This document shows, piece after piece, positions 49,659-56,218 of a stretch of 64,000 bases of DNA (the first letter of the stretch is position 1; each line of letters opens with the position of its first letter). This DNA is from Vibrio cincinnatiensis DSM 19608. Lineage in GTDB: Bacteria > Pseudomonadota > Gammaproteobacteria > Enterobacterales > Vibrionaceae. The notes beneath the pieces were generated by a model, which was not told where the DNA came from, made no database searches, and saw only the letters and a list, made by a program, of their open reading frames with translations. The DNA lies in contig NZ_FUXB01000010.1 in the NCBI RefSeq assembly GCF_900167345.1, positions 62,001 to 126,000 of the forward strand, in the 5' to 3' direction. The translations under genes were made by a program, and so were the position numbers.

Positions 49659-49814
49659 ATTTATTCCTCATTTTTATGTAGGGTCATAATATTCTTGTTG
49701 AGAAATAGGGATAAATAAATTACGGAATAAAACATTATTATTACGTTATTTAGTAAATGTGATATTAAAGCATTTATTTCATTAAGCTATTGAAATCTAT
49801 AGTTCTGAGTAAAG

Positions 49815-49830
49815 TGTGGTTCGACTCACA
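49815..49830. promoter_or_regulatory. CRP-like site between xylE and xylA
   Basis: TGTGG-TTCGAC-TCACA matches the CRP consensus TGTGA-N6-TCACA with one mismatch, and the flanks AAG and TTT also fit the 22-bp consensus. It lies 149 bp before xylA and 157 bp before xylE in the 320-bp divergent region, fitting catabolite control. XylR sites must lie here too but I cannot define them. Confidence 0.65.
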
Positions 49831-49978
49831 TTTGATAAATATCTAAACCTACTTATGAAAAATCATAATTGAATTGTGATGTGTAAAAATGAAAATAAAA
49901 CAATACCTGATGTTTGATTTATTTCCAACTATTCAGATACCGCGGATTGTCAATCACAAAAATTAATGAGAGTAAAAT

Positions 49979-51301
49979 ATGAAAGAGTTTTTTCCTAATA
50001 TAGATTCAATTAAATATGAAGGTTTGGAAACCAATAATGCCCTTGCTTTTCGTCATTATGATCCAGATAAAATGATTCTAGGTAAATCCATGAAGGATCA
50101 TCTCCGTTTTGCTGCTTGTTATTGGCATAATTTTGTTTGGCCGGGTGCTGATGTATTCGGACAAGGCACTTTTGAGCGTCCATGGCAAAAAGTGGGTAAC
50201 GAAATGGAACTGGCGCAGATGAAAGCGGATGTTGCATTTGAATTTTACAAAAAGCTGGGTGTGCCGTACTACTGTTTCCATGATGTAGATGTGGCACCAG
50301 AAGGTAATAATATCAAAGAATACACCCGTAATTTTGCCCATATGGTCGACGTTTTAGAAGCAAAGCAACAAGAAAGTGGAGTGAAACTACTATGGGGAAC
50401 GGCAAATGCGTTCTCGAATCCTCGTTATATGGCAGGGGCGGCAACAAATCCGGATCCTAAAGTTTTCGCTTATGCAGCCACACAGATTTTTAATGCCATG
50501 AATGCGACTCAGCGTTTAGGCGGAGAAAACTATGTGCTATGGGGTGGACGTGAAGGTTATGAAACTTTACTGAATACGGATTTACGCCAAGAACGTGAGC
50601 AACTTGGCCGATTGATGCAGATGGTTGTTGAACATAAACATAAGAGCGGATTTAAAGGTACAATTTTGATTGAGCCTAAACCACAAGAACCCACGAAGCA
50701 TCAATATGATTATGATACTGCTACTGTATATGGGTTCCTTAAACAATTTGGTTTAGAGAATGAAGTAAAAGTTAATATTGAAGCTAACCATGCAACGCTA
50801 GCAGGTCATAGTTTCCAGCATGAAATTGCGATGGCGACCTCTTTGGGTATCTTCGGCTCGGTGGATGCAAATCGTGGTGACCCCCAATTGGGATGGGATA
50901 CTGATCAGTTCCCTAATAGTGTTGAAGAAAACACGTTAGTTATGTATGAGATCTTAAAATCGGGGGGCTTTACCACAGGCGGCTTGAACTTTGATGCCCG
51001 CCTACGTCGCCCTTCCATTGATGCAGAGGATCTATTCTACGGGCACATCGGTGGTATGGACACTATGGCATTGGCGCTGGAAAAAGCGGCTCTGATGATT
51101 CAAGATGACAAGCTAGGCAAAAATATTGCTCAGCGATATGCGGGATGGAATGAAACTTTTGGAAAAGCGATTCTCTCTGGTGAACATAGTTTAGAATCTA
51201 TTGCTAAATTTGTTGTAGAGAATGATATCCAACCCCAGCGTGAGTCAGGGAAACAAGAGTACTTAGAAAACTTAGTCAATCGCTATATTTTCGATAAGTA
51301 A
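49979..51301 (+). CDS. xylA: Xylose isomerase
   Basis: Interconverts D-xylose and D-xylulose using two divalent metals. The 440-aa product has the same length as E. coli XylA and matches it along its length: [28 protein letters not shown] (catalytic His), [38 protein letters not shown] and [20 protein letters not shown] (metal ligands). GAGAG precedes the ATG. It is divergent from the transporter gene and followed by a hairpin at 51343. Confidence 0.97.
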   Translation: MKEFFPNIDSIKYEGLETNNALAFRHYDPDKMILGKSMKDHLRFAACYWHNFVWPGADVFGQGTFERPWQKVGNEMELAQMKADVAFEFYKKLGVPYYCFHDVDVAPEGNNIKEYTRNFAHMVDVLEAKQQESGVKLLWGTANAFSNPRYMAGAATNPDPKVFAYAATQIFNAMNATQRLGGENYVLWGGREGYETLLNTDLRQEREQLGRLMQMVVEHKHKSGFKGTILIEPKPQEPTKHQYDYDTATVYGFLKQFGLENEVKVNIEANHATLAGHSFQHEIAMATSLGIFGSVDANRGDPQLGWDTDQFPNSVEENTLVMYEILKSGGFTTGGLNFDARLRRPSIDAEDLFYGHIGGMDTMALALEKAALMIQDDKLGKNIAQRYAGWNETFGKAILSGEHSLESIAKFVVENDIQPQRESGKQEYLENLVNRYIFDK

Positions 51302-51342
51302 TTACTAACCATATAGATTTTAGCTATCGTTGCAGTTTCATA

Positions 51343-51370
51343 TTGCCCCTACTTTATCCAGTAGGGGCAA
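51343..51370 (+). terminator. Hairpin after xylA
   Basis: TTGCCCCTAC and GTAGGGGCAA, 10-bp perfect arms with an 8-nt loop, no T run. Probable 3' end of the xylA transcript. Confidence 0.55.
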
Positions 51371-51426
51371 GGCATTACTGCCCTTGATAGAGTATTTACC
51401 ATGAATATTTTTGCTAGATAAAAACA

Positions 51427-52104
51427 CTAAAGCGTGCTATTCACGCTCTCAACCTCTAACCCTGCCGCTTTCCATTCAGGATAACCATCTTCAAGTCGAC
51501 GCACTCGATAACCTTTTGCTCTAAGGTATTCGACGACTTCAAAAGAGAGCACACAATAAGGTCCTCGACAGTAAGCGACAATCTGTTGATTTTTAGGAAT
51601 TAGGGCAAGATGGGCTTCTAACTCATCAAGCGTAATATTAAGCGCTCCAGGTAAATGACCTTGATTAAATTCATGCTCGGGGCGAACATCGATCAAAGTG
51701 ACTGTTCCCTCTTGTAACTGGGAGAGGAGCGTTTCTCGTGACACTGGAGTCAGTGAATCTTTCTCATCAAAATAGTCATTCATTATTTGTTTTATCTCAG
51801 CTCGATTACGTTCTCCTACGCAACCTAATGCTTTAAGAAGAGCCACTACTTCATTTTGGTTAACAATACTGTACAGGATATTTTTTCCTCGACGTTCGGT
51901 TTCAACTAATCGTGCTCGGCGAAGAATTTGTAAATGACGGGATGTATTGGCAAATGTTAGCCCACTGAGTGCAGCTAGCTCTTCAACGCTATGTTGTCCT
52001 TGAGCTAAGTACTCTAGCAATTCCAAGCGATGTGAATGAGCAATACTTTGCGCTACCTCAGCTAAAGTGGTGTAAAGCGTATCTTTAGGAGCATGTAGTG
52101 GCAT
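51427..52104 (-). CDS. ArsR-family regulator fused to a rhodanese domain
   Basis: A 225-aa fusion. Residues about 8-100 form an ArsR winged helix (VAQSIAHSHRLELLEYLAQGQHSVEELAALSGLTFANTSRHLQILRRARLVETERRGKNILYSI); residues about 120-220 form a rhodanese domain with active-site loop CRGPYC (YCRGPYCVL), so the catalytic cysteine is kept. Such fusions are thought to respond to reactive sulfur species or thiol chemistry. It is divergent from a DsrE-family gene with a perfect dyad between, which suggests it represses that gene. Function is inferred; the effector is unknown. Confidence 0.88.
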   Translation of the reverse strand: MPLHAPKDTLYTTLAEVAQSIAHSHRLELLEYLAQGQHSVEELAALSGLTFANTSRHLQILRRARLVETERRGKNILYSIVNQNEVVALLKALGCVGERNRAEIKQIMNDYFDEKDSLTPVSRETLLSQLQEGTVTLIDVRPEHEFNQGHLPGALNITLDELEAHLALIPKNQQIVAYCRGPYCVLSFEVVEYLRAKGYRVRRLEDGYPEWKAAGLEVESVNSTL

Positions 52105-52174
52105 GTGGTCTCTCTGTAATTGAATTTACCCGAACAATAAAAGGTTAAATTAAGGATCCTACATGGGTTTGTTC

Positions 52175-52219
52175 TTGACAGCCAGAATACAACGATCAAT
52201 CATTCAACACAATGATTGA
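52175..52219 (+). promoter_or_regulatory. Promoter with ArsR-type operator before the DsrE-family gene
   Basis: -35 TTGACA (52175-52180), 17-bp spacer, -10 AATCAT (52198-52203, weak). A perfect dyad TCAATCATT-N6-AATGATTGA (52196-52219) covers the -10, and ATTCAA-N8-TTGAAT is nested in it. This is the size and symmetry expected for an ArsR-family dimer site. Confidence 0.65.
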
Positions 52220-52261
52220 ATGTTTAAGTTTGTTTAGCATAAGAAAAATAAAGGAAAGGAT

Positions 52262-52618
52262 ATGAAAGTACTCATTATTTTTAATCGTGAACCCTATGAC
52301 AATACGGATGTTACTTGGAATGGACTACGTTTAGCAGGTCAGTTGCTTGACACTGGGAATGATGTTCGGCTTTTTTTAATGAATGACTCGGTTGATATGG
52401 CACGAGATATTTGTAAGCCGCCAGAAGGTTATGATTAGGATCTCTCGCAAATGCTTAAAGATCTGATTACTCAAGGGGCTACCGTCAAAGTTTGTGGTAC
52501 TTGCATGGCGCGTTGCGGTATTTATAAAAATCATCCTTATTTTGAAGGGGCTGAACATTCAACGATGCAAGCACTTGCTGAGTGGGTAACTGATAGTGAG
52601 CGAGTGCTAACTTTCTAA
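52262..52618 (+). pseudogene. DsrE-family sulfur-relay-like protein, interrupted by an in-frame TAG
   Basis: The reading frame from the ATG at 52262 encodes a DsrE/DsrF-like protein (MKVLIIFNREPYDNTD, a flavodoxin-like start) and runs 118 codons to a TAA at 52616, except for a TAG at codon 59 (52436-52438, within PPEGYD-stop-DLSQML). The part after the stop keeps the family's cysteine region VCGTCMARCGIY. One base change from CAG would explain it. The downstream frame is otherwise clean, so the lesion is recent, or the codon is read through, or it is a sequencing error. It is divergent from the ArsR-rhodanese gene. Confidence 0.8.
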
Positions 52619-52631
52619 ATAACCTGAGAGC

Positions 52632-52695
52632 GGTTTAAGCCATCGTTATCAAATCTGTTTTTTTAACAGGAGTAATATTGAGCGATGGCTTTTCT
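52632..52695 (+). terminator. Possible terminator after the DsrE-family gene
   Basis: AAGCCATCG and CGATGGCTT (9 bp) enclose about 43 nt, including an internal CTGTT/AACAG hairpin, and end in TTCT. Coordinates are approximate. Confidence 0.4.
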
Positions 52696-52774
52696 AAGTT
52701 CCCTTGCCTTGTGAAGCAGTCTCTTTAAACATGCTATTTAGAGTTCTGATGAATGACGTAGAAATAAATCGTAC

Positions 52775-53245
52775 TTATCCCTCTAACCAAACCTTAGCCA
52801 CCTTTATTACCGCTTTGCGGATTGGGCATGGGTTTTCAACGGCAATAAGGGGTCGGTGTGGCTGCTCAGCATCAAAAATAATAAATTCATTTTCAGATAA
52901 ATCGACAAACTGTTCATCAATAATATCTTCACTAAAAGCCAGATCTCGCTCTTCTAAATAATCTTCTGCGAGGCTTTGAAATGGATGCAGGCTAAAGCCA
53001 AAACGCTCTTCCCCTTCTAACACAATCTGTACATCAAGATATTTTTTATGAATTTCTGCTTTACGTTCATTTAGTGGTTGGCTGTGATCATCAACAATAA
53101 AGAAGAAAACCTCATCGCCTTCGAGTGTGTAGCGTCCATTACTTGGGTGAGTGGCTAGGTGTTGTTTGACAGTGTCGATGACATCTAAAAGTTTTGTGGG
53201 AAGCTGTGAATACTCTGCAAGCGCAGATAAATGGCCTTTAAACAT
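52775..53245 (-). CDS. YhcH/YjgK/YiaL family protein
   Basis: A 156-aa beta-sandwich protein of the DUF386 family (YhcH, YiaL), thought to bind or isomerise sugar or sialic-acid-type substrates. Motifs: KYLDVQIVLEGEERFGF and the metal-site-like DAEQPHRPLIAV (HRP). The ATG at 53245 is chosen (AGAGG 7-8 bases upstream), not the open extension to 53311. Its start lies within the end of the LysR gene (8-bp overlap), so the two are translationally coupled. The substrate is unknown. Confidence 0.88.
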   Translation of the reverse strand: MFKGHLSALAEYSQLPTKLLDVIDTVKQHLATHPSNGRYTLEGDEVFFFIVDDHSQPLNERKAEIHKKYLDVQIVLEGEERFGFSLHPFQSLAEDYLEERDLAFSEDIIDEQFVDLSENEFIIFDAEQPHRPLIAVENPCPIRKAVIKVAKVWLEG

Positions 53246-54170
53246 GGTTTGCCTCTTGGTGGTTTTTCGACAAAAGATTACAGGAATTGAGAACCGATTG
53301 AATGGTTTCAACGACTAATTCATATCGTTTGGCTAACGGCGCGTGGCGTTTTGTGACCAAATAAAGGGGTTCTTGAATCTCTTCTGTCACGGGTAATACC
53401 GCCAGTTTATCTTGCTCAGAAAACAAACTCACGCAGCATTTCGGAACCACGCTAAAGCCGATTCCTTTCGCCACGGGCAGCAAAACTTGATGGACCTGAT
53501 TAATGTAACTTTTGCTGGGAATGGAAGTGAGGTCGAGTTTGGCTAATTGTGGATCGTTGCTGTGTGAAAGATAAGCATGAAAATAGTGTTCTAAATCCGG
53601 ATGACGTACCACACCTAAGCGAGGTAGGAGTTCCGTTAAGGGGAGGTGGCGATCATAGGTACTGGGTACCACAAACACTAAAGACTCAACGCCCACGATT
53701 TGGCTATCAAAATATTTGGTACTGGGTGGCTTAGTGACGAGACCGATATCAATCGCACCTTTATGAACTTGTTCATAAATTCTTTCATTAGGCGTAGCCT
53801 CTAATTCAATGGTCAGTTCCGGGTAAGTCATTTGCAGTTCAAGTAACGGTGAGTAGAGTAACCACGCTAGTGTGCCTGAACAACCGAGGGTACATTTCCC
53901 TTTAAAGGGTTCATCATGCCCCAGTTCTTGTAGCAATTGTTGCTCTTCTTCCAGCCATTTCTGTGCGTATTGGTAAACTTTTTTTCCGTGAATCGTTAGT
54001 TCAAACTGTTTATTAAAACGTTTGATAAGAGGGTAATGGCAGGCCGCCTCGAGCTTGGCAATATGTTGACTGACACCGGGTTGAGTCATATTGAGTTGTT
54101 CGGCAGTCTGGGTGAAGTGCCCGATATCGACCAGTGTTTTAAACGTTTTTAACCAAATTGGGTTGATCAT
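53238..54170 (-). CDS. LysR-family regulator divergent from xenA
   Basis: A 310-aa LysR regulator: the N-terminal helix-turn-helix has WLKTFKTLVDIGHFTQTAEQLNMTQPGVSQHIAKLE (6-41), followed by a type 2 periplasmic-binding-like effector domain. It is divergent from the old-yellow-enzyme gene, with a perfect dyad at 54180-54214, and overlaps yhcH by 8 bp. It probably regulates xenA and itself. The effector is not evident. Confidence 0.92.
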   Translation of the reverse strand: MINPIWLKTFKTLVDIGHFTQTAEQLNMTQPGVSQHIAKLEAACHYPLIKRFNKQFELTIHGKKVYQYAQKWLEEEQQLLQELGHDEPFKGKCTLGCSGTLAWLLYSPLLELQMTYPELTIELEATPNERIYEQVHKGAIDIGLVTKPPSTKYFDSQIVGVESLVFVVPSTYDRHLPLTELLPRLGVVRHPDLEHYFHAYLSHSNDPQLAKLDLTSIPSKSYINQVHQVLLPVAKGIGFSVVPKCCVSLFSEQDKLAVLPVTEEIQEPLYLVTKRHAPLAKRYELVVETIQSVLNSCNLLSKNHQEANHV

Positions 54171-54179
54171 GTGATAACC

Positions 54180-54214
54180 AAAAATTATTAACCTGAAAAC
54201 ATTTAATAATTTTT
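54180..54214. promoter_or_regulatory. LysR-type operator between lysR and xenA
   Basis: Perfect 12-bp arms (54180-54191 and 54203-54214) around an 11-nt spacer; the inner ATTAA-N11-TTAAT fits the LysR pattern T-N11-A. It starts 10 bp upstream of the lysR start codon. Confidence 0.65.
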
Positions 54215-54278
54215 TATTTAACTTAGCAAGCGCTAGACTAGGTTTCCTAAATGGTTAAATCTGCTGATGAGAAGAGTT

Positions 54279-55373
54279 ATGTCCGCGTTATTTGAATCTT
54301 TCCAGTTAAAATCTGTGACGTTAAAAAACCGTATTGCGATTCCTCCTATGTGCCAATACAGTGCAACGGATGGGGTAGCGAATGATTGGCACCAAGTTCA
54401 CTATGCCGGCCTTGCTCGTGGTGGTGCTGGTTTGGTGATTGTTGAAGCTACGGCCGTTTCTCCTGAAGGGCGGATCACGCCTAAATGTTTAGGCATTTGG
54501 AATGAGGCTCAAGCACAAGAGTTAGCGAAACTGGCACAAACCATTAAAAGCAACGGCAGTGTACCGGGTATTCAAATTGGCCATGCTGGTAGAAAAGCCA
54601 GCGCCAACATTCCATGGCAAGGTGATGACCATATTGAAGGAGAAGGCGGCTGGGAAACCCTTTCACCTTCTGCCATTCCTTTTGGGGGGCATTTAGCAAA
54701 AGAACCTAAAGCGATGACTCTTGAAGATATTGAACGCGTCAAAGCCGATTTTGTGCAAGCGGCGCAACGGGCTTTAGCCGCGGGGTTTGAATGGCTTGAA
54801 CTGCATTTTGCTCACGGTTACCTTGCGCAAAGCTTTTTCTCTGTTCACGCTAATCAGAGACAAGATGGTTACGGTGGTGATGCTAAGGCGCGTGGACGTT
54901 TCTTGTTAGAAACGTTGCAAGCAGTACGTGAAGTATGGCCAGAAACCTTACCGTTAACCGCTCGTTTGGGCGTGATAGAATTTGATGGTCGTGATGAAGA
55001 AACCTTGCAAGAAGCCATTGTCTTACTCAATGAGATGAAGGAAGTCGGGCTGGATATGGTGAACGTCAGTGTCGGCTTTTCGACGAAAGAGGCTAACATT
55101 CCTTGGGGGCCAGCGTTTTTGGCTCCGATAGCGGAACGTGTGAAAAAAGAGACGGGGCTTCCGGTCGCTTCCTCTTGGGGGATTGATAAAGCCGAAGATG
55201 CACAGCGAGTGGTAGCTGACGGTCAAATGGATTTAGTGATGATTGGCCGAGCCTATTTAGCCGACCCTCACTGGACTTATACGCTGGCGCGAAAACTGGG
55301 GGTTGATAAGCCATCTTGGACTTTACCCGCACCTTATGCACATTGGTTAGAGCGTTATGCTCTTACTGAGTGA
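54279..55373 (+). CDS. xenA: NADH:flavin oxidoreductase / old yellow enzyme, XenA/YqjM type
   Basis: An FMN-dependent ene-reductase that reduces electron-poor C=C bonds, and in XenA also nitro compounds and xenobiotics. The product is 364 aa from the ATG at 54279 (GAAGAG upstream), preferred over the ATG at 54267. It resembles Pseudomonas XenA closely: MSALFE, NRIAIPPMCQYSA with the redox-tuning Cys of the YqjM class, GIQIGHAGRKAS, the active-site His pair region IQIGH and LHFAHGYLAQSF, and PYAHWLERY at the end. Regulated probably by the divergent LysR. The physiological substrate is unknown. Confidence 0.9.
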   Translation: MSALFESFQLKSVTLKNRIAIPPMCQYSATDGVANDWHQVHYAGLARGGAGLVIVEATAVSPEGRITPKCLGIWNEAQAQELAKLAQTIKSNGSVPGIQIGHAGRKASANIPWQGDDHIEGEGGWETLSPSAIPFGGHLAKEPKAMTLEDIERVKADFVQAAQRALAAGFEWLELHFAHGYLAQSFFSVHANQRQDGYGGDAKARGRFLLETLQAVREVWPETLPLTARLGVIEFDGRDEETLQEAIVLLNEMKEVGLDMVNVSVGFSTKEANIPWGPAFLAPIAERVKKETGLPVASSWGIDKAEDAQRVVADGQMDLVMIGRAYLADPHWTYTLARKLGVDKPSWTLPAPYAHWLERYALTE

Positions 55374-55397
55374 TTTTTTATACTTTTTTTGATTGAT

Positions 55398-55433
55398 AAG
55401 TCGCACTGCATTTTGCATTGCGGCTTTATTTTA
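55398..55433 (+). terminator. Terminator of xenA
   Basis: AAGTCGCACTGCA pairs with TGCATTGCGGCTT (one G-T pair and one mismatch), followed by TATTTTATT. Confidence 0.6.
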
Positions 55434-55563
55434 TTCTCTGCGGCCTTGTTTGATTGGGCTGAACAGAAGGGATGAAAGCGCGGAGGGCTGTGAAGTTCAC
55501 TTTTTGATTTTTGTTTTTTCGCGCTATGATTAGCGTGTCATTTCTATTTCTACACTGGTCATT

Positions 55564-56076
55564 ATGAGCGATATCCCTCGCAGTTTTAGTCGACGTGATC
55601 TTTTTCGAGGCATGTTGGCCCGTGGTAAATCGGCTTACCAAGAAGCGGAAAACTTGCCAAAGCGTACCATTCCACGTCCTCCGGGAGCATTAGCGGAAGG
55701 GCTTTTTCGTGAATTGTGTGATGGCTGTGGTTTATGTGTTAAGGCCTGCCCAAATTCAGTCATTCAGTTAAATGAACCGTGGCCAGAGCTTTGCGTGGAT
55801 TATAATCACTGTCAGTTATGTAGCCAGTGTGCTCAAGCCTGCCCGACAGGAGCGCTTCAGCCTGCTTCACAGACAGAATTGCTACCTACCTTTGCTAACC
55901 AGTGCCATAGCCGCTTATTGGGTTACTGTGAACTGTGTGTGGAACAGTGCCCAACGGCGGCGATTCAATGCCTACCGGATCAAAAACCGACCGTAGACCC
56001 TAGCTTGTGTCATGGGTGTGGACAGTGTCGCAGTGTTTGCCCTGCAAATGCCATTACTTGGAATATCAGAACCTAA
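55564..56076 (+). CDS. napF: NapF-like ferredoxin-type protein
   Basis: A cytoplasmic protein of 170 aa with up to four [4Fe-4S] sites: CDGCGLCVKACP (about 52), CQLCSQCAQACP (about 83), CELCVEQCP (about 123) and CHGCGQCRSVCP (about 143). In nap operons NapF helps mature the catalytic NapA. Here no napA is present and the gene stands 142 bp before dmsA, so it probably serves, or is recruited to, the DmsA-type enzyme. The N terminus FSRRDLFRGM contains a twin arginine but no following hydrophobic core, so it is not an export signal. The ribosome site is weak. Confidence 0.88.
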   Translation: MSDIPRSFSRRDLFRGMLARGKSAYQEAENLPKRTIPRPPGALAEGLFRELCDGCGLCVKACPNSVIQLNEPWPELCVDYNHCQLCSQCAQACPTGALQPASQTELLPTFANQCHSRLLGYCELCVEQCPTAAIQCLPDQKPTVDPSLCHGCGQCRSVCPANAITWNIRT

Positions 56077-56153
56077 TGAATGGCTAGTAATACCAGCTTT
56101 TGTTAGCGGTTAATTCTGTTTTGTTGTTGATGTTACCGGTAATTCATCTTTAA

Positions 56154-56196
56154 TTGATGATGATCATGGGGGAACATCATTGCTATTATTGATAAT
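56154..56196 (+). promoter_or_regulatory. FNR-type site and promoter of dmsA
   Basis: TTGAT-GATG-ATCAT (56154-56167) matches the FNR consensus TTGAT-N4-ATCAA at 9 of 10 bases. Its centre is about 42 bp before a start point implied by the -10 candidate GATAAT (56191-56196), the class II activation position. Oxygen-dependent expression of dmsABC is expected. Confidence 0.7.
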
Positions 56197-56218
56197 AGAC
56201 CCATACATTGGAGGGTCT

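Noticed and set aside
52436..52438. Stop codon in the DsrE gene as pyrrolysine or selenocysteine
   Set aside because: TAG is not the selenocysteine codon, vibrios are not known for pyrrolysine, and a CAG-to-TAG change is simpler.
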